This document shows, piece by piece, positions 1 to 6,815 of a stretch of DNA of 9,606 bases (positions are counted from its first letter, which is position 1; the number at the start of each line of letters is the position of its first letter). A program made the position numbers and the translations under genes. Under the pieces are notes generated by a model. That model did not search any database. It worked only from the letters and a program-made list of their open reading frames with translations, and was not told the origin of the DNA. This stretch comes from Aquimarina sp. (GTDB taxonomy: Bacteria; Bacteroidota; Bacteroidia; Flavobacteriales; Flavobacteriaceae), in the NCBI GenBank assembly GCA_002697475.1, contig NZVW01000150.1, forward strand, positions 5,928 through 15,533, given 5' to 3'.

Positions 1-318
1 ACTATTTTAAGAGATAATTGTTATGACTGTCACAGTAATCAAACAAATTATCCCTGGTATGCAGAGATTGCTCCGGTTTCTTATTGGTTGGACGAACATG
101 TTGTAGATGGAAAAAAACATTTTAATGTATCTGACTGGGAATCATATAGTGTAAAGAGAAAAGATCATAAACTTGATGAGTTGATTGAAGAAGTTGAAGA
201 AGGTCATATGCCTCTAAATTCTTACACATGGTTGCACGGAAATCTAACTGATGATGAAAAGAAAGTTTTGATCAGTTGGACAAAAGAGCTTAGAAAAAAG
301 TACCAGGCACAACTTTAG
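1..318 (+). CDS. Haem-binding domain protein (Haem_bd-like), 3' part only
   Basis: Frame 1 is open from the first base to a TAG at 316-318, giving 105 visible residues; the start lies off the left edge. The visible part opens with a c-type haem attachment motif, CYDCH (residues 7-11), followed by NYPWYAEIAPVSYWL, W-E-S-Y, an acidic helix, GHMP (Met at residue 70) and a late His (residue 79). This order (CxxCH, P-W-Y...APVSW, MP, H, then a helix ending in W) matches the small haem-binding domain family common in Bacteroidota. Haem would be attached covalently outside the cytoplasm, with the Met or a His as a possible second axial ligand (inference). The protein's partner is unknown. An in-frame TTG at 88 lies downstream of the haem motif and is not a credible start. 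The gene has the same orientation as the downstream block, but a 134-bp gap with its own promoter separates them. Confidence 0.8.
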   Translation, partial: TILRDNCYDCHSNQTNYPWYAEIAPVSYWLDEHVVDGKKHFNVSDWESYSVKRKDHKLDELIEEVEEGHMPLNSYTWLHGNLTDDEKKVLISWTKELRKKYQAQL

Positions 319-359
319 TGTGATTTTATAACCTTGTAAATCAGTTTTTTGCTAATTTA

Positions 360-384
360 ATTTAGATTTAATATAAATAAATTT
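360..384 (+). promoter_or_regulatory. Candidate operator S1 (25-bp repeated motif)
   Basis: This A/T-rich 25-bp site begins ATTTAGATTTAATA and ends AAATAAATTT. It is identical at 24 of 25 positions to a site at 7938-7962, and its first 22 positions match the reverse complement of 422-443 at 19 of 22. It contains an imperfect inverted repeat, ATTTA-N3-TAAAT. Its right end touches the -33 element of the DUF4856 promoter. The recurrence at two promoters suggests a transcription-factor site, but the regulator is not identified. Confidence 0.55.
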
Positions 385-413
385 TGTCAAATGTATTTTG
401 GTAAATATATTTG
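383..413 (+). promoter_or_regulatory. Promoter of the DUF4856 gene (Bacteroidota type)
   Basis: A TTTG -33 element at 383-386 is followed after 19 nt by TATATTTG at 406-413, a full match to the Bacteroidota TAnnTTTG -7 box. Transcription should begin near 418-421, leaving a leader of roughly 32-35 nt before the ATG at 453. Motif copies S1 and S2 flank the promoter: S1 ends at the -33 element and S2 starts about where transcription would begin. Confidence 0.7.
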
Positions 414-421
414 CATCAGTT

Positions 422-443
422 TTTATTTAAAATAAGTCTAAAT
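422..443 (-). promoter_or_regulatory. Candidate operator S2 (inverted copy of the motif)
   Basis: Read on the - strand this is ATTTAGACTTATTT followed by TAAATAAA, matching 19 of the first 22 positions of S1 (differences at positions 8, 12 and 14). It covers the expected transcription start and ends 9 nt before the ATG at 453. S1 and S2 are inverted relative to each other with centres about 60 bp apart. This arrangement would fit repression by a protein bound on both sides of the promoter (inference). Confidence 0.5.
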
Positions 444-452
444 TAACAAAAC

Positions 453-1679
453 ATGAAAATCAACACTATTGCTAAGGGGGCATTTATACTAAGCGCAACT
501 TTACTAATATCTTGCTCATCAGATGATGATACAACCACGCCAGGTATCGAAGAGCCTGCTAACTATACATTTTTAAGAAATAATGAGTCAACAGTAAGCT
601 TCTCAGGGCAAACCACAAGAATATTGATGGCTGAAGAGTTGACAAGCTCTTTATTGGATGAAACTTCAACAGAACTACAATTAGACGCTATGTATGATCA
701 TCAGCAAGGTGATAACGATTTTTCTGATGCTGATTTAAATACGTCTGATAAGAATTTAAAAAGCAAAACTGCGGCATCAAATGATTACTTTTCTGCGAAT
801 ACTGTAGTTTCTTCTGAGATTAAAGGAAATTTTGATTTCTGGATTTCTAATCAGGTGAATGATGTTTTTCCCAATTGGGCTACAGAGGCAACTCCAGGAC
901 AAGCTGGAGCTATACAAGAAGCAGGAGGAGGAGCTATCCGTTATGTAGATGGAGATGGAGTAGAGTATAATCAAATTTTTGCAAAATCTCTTATAGGAGC
1001 TCTAATGTTAGACCAGGCCTTAAATAACTATTTAAGTCCAGCTGTATTAGATGAAGCTGACAATGTGGAAAATAATAATAATGGAGTACTAGAAGAAGGT
1101 AAAAATTATACTACCATGGAGCATAAGTGGGATGAAGCTTATGGATATTTTTATGGTGCTTCAGTAGATCCTACAGATCCTAATGCTACAATTGGTGCTG
1201 ACGATGATTTCTTAAACGAATATGTAGGGAAAGTAAATGAAGATACAGATTTTACAGGTATTGCAGATGATATTTTCAATGCGTTTAAACTAGGAAGAGC
1301 TGCAATAGTAGCTAAAGATTATACCGTAAGAAATGCACAGGCTGAAATTATCAGAGAAAAGGCATCTGAAGTGATTGCTATAAGAGGAGTTTTCTATTTA
1401 CAGCAAGGTAAATTTAAGCTGGAAGAAAGTGTTGTAGATTATGCTAGTGCATTCCACGCTTTATCAGAAGCTCTTGGATTTGTCTACTCTTTACAATTTA
1501 CAAGACAACCGGGGACTAATCAACCGTATTTTACAAGAACAGAAGTTTTAGATTATCTAACCACGATTGTGGATACACCAGAGAATGGTTTGTGGAATGT
1601 TACTCCTGCTACATTACAAACCATTTCAGAAGAGATAGCAGCTCGTTTTAACTTTACAGTAGAACAAGCAGCAAACTAA
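453..1679 (+). CDS. DUF4856 domain surface lipoprotein
   Basis: This 408-residue protein starts MKINTIAKGA and has a lipoprotein signal peptide ending in LIS-C (Cys21). The residues after the cysteine are SSDDD, an acidic patch of the kind that directs lipoproteins to the cell surface in Bacteroidota, so outer-leaflet location is likely. The rest fits the DUF4856 family over its full length. YVDGDGVEYNQIF (about 164-176) leads into SLIGALMLDQALNNYL, then NYTTMEHKWDEAYGYFYG (about 219-236), and a long helical C-terminal half. The EH..W-D-E-A-Y-G-Y stretch has E223, H224 and E228 close together and is a plausible metal site (inference). The biochemical role is unknown. It is first in a block with an imelysin-like lipoprotein, an HTTM protein and a TonB receptor, which argues for a part in capturing iron or another chelate at the surface. 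The ATG at 453 fits, being about 35 nt after the predicted transcription start. No strong Shine-Dalgarno is visible, as is usual in this phylum. Confidence 0.85.
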   Translation: MKINTIAKGAFILSATLLISCSSDDDTTTPGIEEPANYTFLRNNESTVSFSGQTTRILMAEELTSSLLDETSTELQLDAMYDHQQGDNDFSDADLNTSDKNLKSKTAASNDYFSANTVVSSEIKGNFDFWISNQVNDVFPNWATEATPGQAGAIQEAGGGAIRYVDGDGVEYNQIFAKSLIGALMLDQALNNYLSPAVLDEADNVENNNNGVLEEGKNYTTMEHKWDEAYGYFYGASVDPTDPNATIGADDDFLNEYVGKVNEDTDFTGIADDIFNAFKLGRAAIVAKDYTVRNAQAEIIREKASEVIAIRGVFYLQQGKFKLEESVVDYASAFHALSEALGFVYSLQFTRQPGTNQPYFTRTEVLDYLTTIVDTPENGLWNVTPATLQTISEEIAARFNFTVEQAAN

Positions 1680-1689
1680 AAAGTCTTAA

Positions 1690-1727
1690 AAAGGAGAGAA
1701 AATACTATAGCTGTTTTTCTCTCTTTT
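1690..1727 (+). terminator. Stem-loop terminator or attenuator after the DUF4856 gene
   Basis: GAGAGAAAA (1694-1702) pairs perfectly with TTTTCTCTC (1715-1723) around a 12-nt loop. The stem can extend through a G-T pair and three A-T pairs (1690-1693 with 1724-1727), so the final T-run is part of the extended helix. It lies 11 nt after the stop. The A/T-rich stem is only moderately stable, so it could be a partial terminator that lowers expression of the three downstream genes relative to the DUF4856 gene. Confidence 0.55.
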
Positions 1728-1729
1728 AA

Positions 1730-1762
1730 TACATTTGCAAAAATTTATTAAGAATAAATAAA
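1730..1762 (+). promoter_or_regulatory. Internal promoter of the imelysin gene with degenerate motif copy S3
   Basis: TACATTTG at 1730-1737 is a full match to the TAnnTTTG -7 box; no clear TTTG -33 element lies at the expected distance. Directly after it, 1741-1762 matches the S1 motif at 15 of 22 positions, best in the shared ATAAATAAA end. That score is weak given the A/T-rich background. However, its placement over the expected transcription start is the same as that of S2 and S4. Confidence 0.45.
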
Positions 1763-1768
1763 AATAGA

Positions 1769-2887
1769 ATGAAGAAGTTAACGATTGTAGGAATATTATT
1801 TTTAGCAGTTTTGATTTCCTGTTCTACGGGAGATGATAATAATGGAGGTGGTGATCAAAGTGGCTTTGACAGAAAAGCCTTATTAGAAAATTTAGCTGAT
1901 AATATCGCCATTCCGGCTTATGAAAATTTATCTGCTAGTTTAGCTTCTTTACAGACAAGTGCCTCTGATTTTACTACTACTGTAAATGTCGATAATCTTA
2001 TAGCATTAAGGAACTCCTGGTCTCAAGCGTATATAGCCTGGCAATCAGTAAGTTTTTTCGAAATAGGAAAGGCAGAAGAAATATCCTTTAGGAATTTTAT
2101 GAATGTGTATCCGGTTGCCAGCACAGCTATAGATGCTAATATCGCTGGTGGAGCATACGACCTTACTCTGGTTTCTAAACAAGATGAACAAGGATTTGCT
2201 GCTTTGGATTATATGCTTAACGGTTTAGGTGCAGATGACAATGAAACTGTAGCTGTTTATAATGACCCGGTAACAGGAGCAGGTTATAGACAATACCTTA
2301 GTGATTTGACTGCCAGAATGGTTCAGTTAACTGATGTTGTACTGTCGGATTGGAAAGGTGGATATAGAGATACTTTTGTGAATAACAGTGGTTCTTCTGC
2401 TACCAGTTCTTTTGATAAGCTGGTCAACGATTACATTTTTCATTATGAAAAACATCTGAGAGCAGGAAAAATCGGTATTCCTGCAGGTGCTTTTACAGGA
2501 ACTCCTTTAGAGGATAGAGTTGAAGCTTACTATGATGGAGACTTATCAAAAACTTTATTTATGGCAAATCTGGACGCTATGCAGAATTTCTTCAATGGAA
2601 GGTATTTCGACTCTTCTACTACTGGAGAAAGTTTTAAGAGCTATTTGGATTACCTGAATGAGATTAAGGAGGGAGAGGATTTAAGTGCTTTAATAAACGC
2701 TCGATTTAATACAGCAAGAACTGTTGCTGAAGGATTAGAGGATAATTTATCCTCTCAGGTTCGCACAGATAATACGCTGATGTTACAAACCTTTGATAGA
2801 CTACAGGAAAATGTAATATTACTTAAAGTGGATATGTTGTCCGCATTTAGTGTAGTAGTTGACTATGTTGATGCAGATGGGGACTAG
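1769..2887 (+). CDS. Imelysin-like (peptidase M75 fold) lipoprotein
   Basis: This 372-residue lipoprotein has signal peptide MKKLTIVGILFLAVLIS, cleaved before Cys18 (lipobox LISC). The mature start, CSTGDDNNGGGD, is acidic and flexible and is compatible with surface export. Helical imelysin features follow: LRNSWSQAYIAWQSV (about 80-94), RNFMNVYP (108-115), GFAALDYMLNG (142-152), HYEKHLRAGKIGIPAGAF near 225-245, and a long C-terminal helix. Imelysin-family proteins (ICMP, IrpA-like) are periplasmic or outer-membrane proteins linked to iron uptake. ICMP carries GxHxxE; here the matching region is GFAALD, with the His lost and Asp in the Glu position, so a peptidase or classical metal site is doubtful. 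It follows the DUF4856 gene by 89 bp, with its own -7 box, and precedes the HTTM gene by only 21 bp. A role in binding an iron chelate with the TonB receptor is inferred from context. Confidence 0.88.
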   Translation: MKKLTIVGILFLAVLISCSTGDDNNGGGDQSGFDRKALLENLADNIAIPAYENLSASLASLQTSASDFTTTVNVDNLIALRNSWSQAYIAWQSVSFFEIGKAEEISFRNFMNVYPVASTAIDANIAGGAYDLTLVSKQDEQGFAALDYMLNGLGADDNETVAVYNDPVTGAGYRQYLSDLTARMVQLTDVVLSDWKGGYRDTFVNNSGSSATSSFDKLVNDYIFHYEKHLRAGKIGIPAGAFTGTPLEDRVEAYYDGDLSKTLFMANLDAMQNFFNGRYFDSSTTGESFKSYLDYLNEIKEGEDLSALINARFNTARTVAEGLEDNLSSQVRTDNTLMLQTFDRLQENVILLKVDMLSAFSVVVDYVDADGD

Positions 2888-2908
2888 TTCAGTTGGATAA
2901 GTAATACG

Positions 2909-4264
2909 ATGAATACTACTTTACAATCTTATTTTTCAAAATATACGGAGGCTGCACCACTTGCAGTCTTTCGTATTTTTTTTGGTATAATGATGTTTAT
3001 AAGTATTGTTCGTTTTTGGGGTAATGGTTGGATTGATAAATTGTACATACAACCTAAATTCTTTTTCTCTTTTTATGGTTTTGAATTTATTAAACCATTA
3101 GGTCAGTATACCTATATTATTTTTTTTATATGCGCTTTAGCAGCAATCGGTGTGGCTTTGGGTTTTAAGTACAGGTTTTCTATTATTCTTTTTTTTCTCA
3201 GCTTCACCTATATAGAATTAATGGATAAGACAACCTATCTTAACCATTATTATTTTATCAGCTTATTAAGTTTTTTGATGATTTTTTTACCTGCTGGGAC
3301 TTATTTTTCAATGGATGCTAGGGTCAAAAAAATATCCTTTCAGAAAATACCTGTATGGACTATTGATAGTATAAAAGTACTTTTGTCAATAGTGTATTTT
3401 TATGCAGGACTAGCAAAATTGAATTCGGATTGGCTACTTAAAGCTATGCCTTTGAAGATCTGGTTACCCTCAAAATACGATATCCCTTTTTTAGGGGATT
3501 TGCTTCAGGAAGAATGGGTGCATTATATGTTTAGCTATACTGGTTTGATCTATGACCTTTCCATTCCTTTCTTATTGTTTTATAAAAGAACAAGGTTGAT
3601 GGCATTTGTCCTGGTTGTGATCTTTCATACCCTTACCAGAGTATTATTTCCTATTGGTATGTTTCCGTATATTATGACGATAAGCGTATTGATCTTCTTT
3701 GAGCCTAAGATTCACCATAAAATCCTTGAATTGATATCGAGGTTGTTTAAAATTGCAAAAGACAAATTTGACACCGGTAAAGTTTTAAGGCTGGAGAAAA
3801 AGAAAGCACTTGTGGGAGTGGTAGGTTTCTTTCTTTTTGTACAATTGCTATTGCCCTTTAGATATCTTTTATATCCAGGAGAGCTTTTCTGGACAGAAGA
3901 AGGATATCGATTTTCGTGGAGAGTAATGCTCATGGAAAAGGCAGGCTATGCTTCTTTTAAAATCGTGGACGGAGAGACAGGTAGACGATTTTTAGTAGAT
4001 AATACTGATTTTTTATCTGCTTTTCAGGAAAAACAAATGGCAACACAGCCTGACTTTATCCTGGAGTATGCACATTTTTTAAAAAAGCATTTTGAAAGCC
4101 AGGGACATCAAAATGTTGAAGTTTATGTGGATAGTTATGTGGCACTTAATGGTAGGTTGAGTTCACAATATATAGATCCTACCGTTGATTTAGGAAAACA
4201 AAAAGAGTCATTTAAACATAAATCTTGGATAATTCCATTTAAAGATGAAATTAAAGGGTTATAG
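2909..4264 (+). CDS. Vitamin K-dependent gamma-carboxylase-like (HTTM) membrane protein
   Basis: This 451-residue protein has an N-terminal half with about eight hydrophobic membrane segments (roughly residues 17-265), another near 300-318, and a soluble C-terminal domain. It aligns along its length with human gamma-glutamyl carboxylase (GGCX, from memory). DKTTYLNHYYF (106-116) matches the segment around GGCX H160 with H113. YAGLAKLNSDW (165-175) matches AGVKKLDADW, with K170 at the catalytic base K218. FHTLTRVLFPIGMFPYIM (239-256) matches the segment around H287. The C-terminal part also follows GGCX (EVYVDSYVALNGR..., IDPTVDL, KSWIIPF). The eukaryotic enzyme uses reduced vitamin K, O2 and CO2 to turn Glu into gamma-carboxyglutamate on the luminal face, topologically like the periplasm. 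Flavobacteria make menaquinone, so the cofactor would be present. Activity and substrate are unproven; other HTTM proteins may do different chemistry. The last 20 bp overlap the receptor gene, implying coupled translation. Confidence 0.85.
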   Translation: MNTTLQSYFSKYTEAAPLAVFRIFFGIMMFISIVRFWGNGWIDKLYIQPKFFFSFYGFEFIKPLGQYTYIIFFICALAAIGVALGFKYRFSIILFFLSFTYIELMDKTTYLNHYYFISLLSFLMIFLPAGTYFSMDARVKKISFQKIPVWTIDSIKVLLSIVYFYAGLAKLNSDWLLKAMPLKIWLPSKYDIPFLGDLLQEEWVHYMFSYTGLIYDLSIPFLLFYKRTRLMAFVLVVIFHTLTRVLFPIGMFPYIMTISVLIFFEPKIHHKILELISRLFKIAKDKFDTGKVLRLEKKKALVGVVGFFLFVQLLLPFRYLLYPGELFWTEEGYRFSWRVMLMEKAGYASFKIVDGETGRRFLVDNTDFLSAFQEKQMATQPDFILEYAHFLKKHFESQGHQNVEVYVDSYVALNGRLSSQYIDPTVDLGKQKESFKHKSWIIPFKDEIKGL

Positions 4265-6710
4265 TATTCTGGTACTTTGCGTACTAAGTTCAGTTGTAAG
4301 TTGGTCACAACATACAATTAAAGGAAAAATTGTTAATCAGAATAATGTTGCTGTTGCAGGTGCAGAAGTATATAATGAAAATATAGGCGAACAAACTTTA
4401 ACAGATACTAATGGTCTGTTTGAATTTACAGACTTGAAAGAAGGAGATTACAATATCACAGTTTTTAGTTTTGAATATAAAATTCTTGAAGTTCGTATAG
4501 CTGCACCTTCAGATAACTTAGAGGTATTAACACTTCAACCTCTGGGAGAAGAACTTTCTGAAGTTATTATTCAACAACGAAGAGAACGCGTGTTTGGTTT
4601 AAAACAATTAAAACCTGTAGAAGGCACAGCCATCTATGCGGGTAAAAAGAGTGAAGTAGTATTGCTGGATAATACTATTGGTAATCTGGCTTCTAACAAC
4701 GCCAGACAGATTTATGCTCAGGTGGCCGGATTAAATATATATGAAAACAGTACTGGTGGACTGCAACTTAATATTGGGGGTAGAGGTCTTGATCCTAATC
4801 GTTCTGCAAATTTCAATACCAGACAAAATGGATACGATATAAGTGCGGATGTGTTAGGTTATCCAGAGAGTTATTACACTCCACCGGCTGAAGCGCTAAG
4901 CCAAATTGAAGTAGTACGTGGTGCGGCCTCTTTACAGTATGGTACTCAGTTTGGAGGTTTGATAAACTTTAAAATGAAAGAGCCTGTAAAAGATAAAAAG
5001 ATTGAATTGGTATCAAGAAACACTTTGGGCTCGTTTAATTTATTTACCAGCTTCAATAGTTTAAGCGGGACTATAGATAAATTTAGCTACTACACTTACT
5101 ATAATTATAAAGAAGGTGATGGTTTCAGACCAAATTCAGAATTTAATTCTAAAAATTTATATTCGCATTTAGCCTATAATTTTACAGACAGAACCAAACT
5201 TATAGGAGAGTTTACCTATCTCAACTATCTGGCCAAGCAACCTGGAGGACTAACAGACACTCAATTTAGATTAGACCCTCATTTCAGTAACAGGACCAGA
5301 AATTGGTTTAAGGTAGACTGGAAATTATTTTCTTTAAAATTAGAGCATGAATTTTCTAGTAAAACAGATTTCAGTCTTAATGTATTTGGTTTAGATGCAT
5401 CCAGAAAAGCATTAGGCTTTAGGGGTCTGCCTACTGATTTAAATAGTAACCCTATTTCTGTAGCAGATGAGACAGATGCAGAGGGTAATTTTATTAATCC
5501 CAGAGACCTTATTGTTGGCACGTTTCAGAACTGGGGAGCCGAAGCCAGATTATTAAGCAGGTATTCGCTGTTCAATCAGGAATCCGTTTTTTTAATTGGT
5601 TCAAAATTTTATAAAGCTACCAATGAGGCCAGACAGGGACCGGGAAGCTTAGGTACAGATGCGGATTTCTCTTTCAGAGAAGATGAATTCCCTGATTATG
5701 CCAATCAATCGGATTTTGATTTTCCTAATCTGAACGTTGCTGTTTTTGGCGAAAACATTTTTAATATAACAGATAACTTTTCCGTTACGCCGGGAGTGCG
5801 TTTTGAGTATATCAAAACGGAAAGTGCAGGATTGTATAATGAAGTAATTTTTGATAACGCAGGAAACCCTATAAGCAATGTCGAAAGGACGGATAATCAG
5901 GTAAAGGAAAGATCCTTTTTCTTATTTGGGGTTGGACTTAGTTACAAACCCAAACCTTCCATTGAAGGGTATGCTAACATTTCACAAAATTACAGATCCG
6001 TAACGTTTAGTGATATTAGGGTGGTCAATCCCACTTTCAGCATTAGACCAGATATTGGTGATGAGCAGGGATATACAGCCGATATTGGATTTAGAGGAAA
6101 AGCGTTTGATGTATTGAACTTTGATACCAGCGTGTTTGGTCTTTTATATAATGATAGAATAGGCGAGGTTATTAATGATAGAGCCCAGAGAGAAAGAGGC
6201 AATATAGGAGATGCAATTATATATGGAGCAGAGATATATGGTAAATGGGATATTAATAGAACCTTTATCAAGAACAATAATTTTATATTAAATAGCTTTA
6301 TCAATCTGGCGGTAACTGAATCTGAATACACCAGTTCAGAACGTAATTATGAGGGTAATAAAGTGGAGTTCATACCGCAAGTTAATCTCAAAGCCGGAAT
6401 TGGTTTTGGCTACAAAAATTTGATAGGTAATCTTCAGTTTACACACTTGTCAGATCAGTATACAGATGGTACTAATGCAGAAATTGGTATTCCGGGGAGT
6501 AAAGAAGAGGGGACTTTAGGAAAGATTCCGGCGTATTCGATTCTTGACTTTTCACTTTCATATAGTTATAAAAAGATCAAACTGGAAACAGGTATAAATA
6601 ACCTGCTGGATGAATCTTATTTTACACAGAGGGCAACGGGTTATCCCGGACCTGGAATAATACCTGCAGCTCCTTTATCCTGGTATGCTACTTTAGAAAT
6701 AAAATTATAG
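4245..6710 (+). CDS. TonB-dependent outer-membrane receptor, FecA-like
   Basis: This 821-residue receptor has a cleavable signal peptide (about 1-22, ending VVSWSQ). A carboxypeptidase-regulatory-like domain follows (about 24-98: IKGKIVNQNNVAVAGAEVY, TDTNGLFEFTDL). A TonB-box-like segment LSEVIIQ lies near 104-110. The plug (about 118-247) contains GGRGLDPNRSANFNTRQNGY, IEVVRGAASLQYGTQFGG and INFKMKEP. The remainder is a 22-strand-type barrel ending WYATLEIKL. The plug text is closest in character to FecA-type receptors for ferric chelates such as citrate, but the substrate cannot be assigned from sequence. There is no STN signalling domain and no neighbouring anti-sigma pair, so FecIR-type surface signalling is unlikely. 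The ATG at 4245 lies inside the upstream gene (20-bp overlap) and puts the signal peptide right at the N-terminus, supporting this start. The final residue is Leu rather than the usual aromatic, with Tyr and Trp eight or nine residues earlier. Confidence 0.93.
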   Translation: MKLKGYSILVLCVLSSVVSWSQHTIKGKIVNQNNVAVAGAEVYNENIGEQTLTDTNGLFEFTDLKEGDYNITVFSFEYKILEVRIAAPSDNLEVLTLQPLGEELSEVIIQQRRERVFGLKQLKPVEGTAIYAGKKSEVVLLDNTIGNLASNNARQIYAQVAGLNIYENSTGGLQLNIGGRGLDPNRSANFNTRQNGYDISADVLGYPESYYTPPAEALSQIEVVRGAASLQYGTQFGGLINFKMKEPVKDKKIELVSRNTLGSFNLFTSFNSLSGTIDKFSYYTYYNYKEGDGFRPNSEFNSKNLYSHLAYNFTDRTKLIGEFTYLNYLAKQPGGLTDTQFRLDPHFSNRTRNWFKVDWKLFSLKLEHEFSSKTDFSLNVFGLDASRKALGFRGLPTDLNSNPISVADETDAEGNFINPRDLIVGTFQNWGAEARLLSRYSLFNQESVFLIGSKFYKATNEARQGPGSLGTDADFSFREDEFPDYANQSDFDFPNLNVAVFGENIFNITDNFSVTPGVRFEYIKTESAGLYNEVIFDNAGNPISNVERTDNQVKERSFFLFGVGLSYKPKPSIEGYANISQNYRSVTFSDIRVVNPTFSIRPDIGDEQGYTADIGFRGKAFDVLNFDTSVFGLLYNDRIGEVINDRAQRERGNIGDAIIYGAEIYGKWDINRTFIKNNNFILNSFINLAVTESEYTSSERNYEGNKVEFIPQVNLKAGIGFGYKNLIGNLQFTHLSDQYTDGTNAEIGIPGSKEEGTLGKIPAYSILDFSLSYSYKKIKLETGINNLLDESYFTQRATGYPGPGIIPAAPLSWYATLEIKL

Positions 6711-6790
6711 CCTAGAGCTTATATGTAATTTTAGTAAAAAATCCGGTAAGGTTTAACTTTTGTTCAATCCTAATAGAAATGTGAATTCCA

Positions 6791-6798
6791 TATTTTTG
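6791..6798 (+). promoter_or_regulatory. -7 box of the PAS gene
   Basis: TATTTTTG is a full match to TAnnTTTG, 17 nt before the ATG at 6816. The nearest TTTTG upstream (6758-6762) is 28 nt away, longer than the usual 19-21, so the -33 element is weak or absent. No stem-loop terminator was seen between the receptor stop (6710) and this box, so read-through from the receptor gene is possible. Confidence 0.45.
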
Positions 6799-6815
6799 TT
6801 ATAAATCAAAGTGTT

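Noticed and set aside
88..318. TTG at 88 as the start of the first gene
   Set aside because: It would remove the CxxCH haem motif, and the frame is open to the window edge, so the gene is cut rather than short.
319..359. Terminator after the haem-binding gene
   Set aside because: Only a 4-bp TTTA/TAAA pairing is visible; too weak to call.
777..974. Open frame on the - strand inside the DUF4856 gene
   Set aside because: Low-complexity Ser/Ile-rich translation, fully antisense to a well-supported gene, no promoter.
3712..3933. Open frame on the - strand inside the HTTM gene
   Set aside because: Antisense shadow of a gene with conserved protein motifs; no family resemblance.
5279..5521. Open frame on the - strand inside the receptor gene
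   Set aside because: Antisense to the barrel region; no recognisable motif or start signals.
5990..6331. 113-residue open frame on the - strand inside the receptor gene
   Set aside because: Its length comes from A/T-rich beta-barrel codons on the other strand; the Leu/Ile/Ser-rich translation has no family features.
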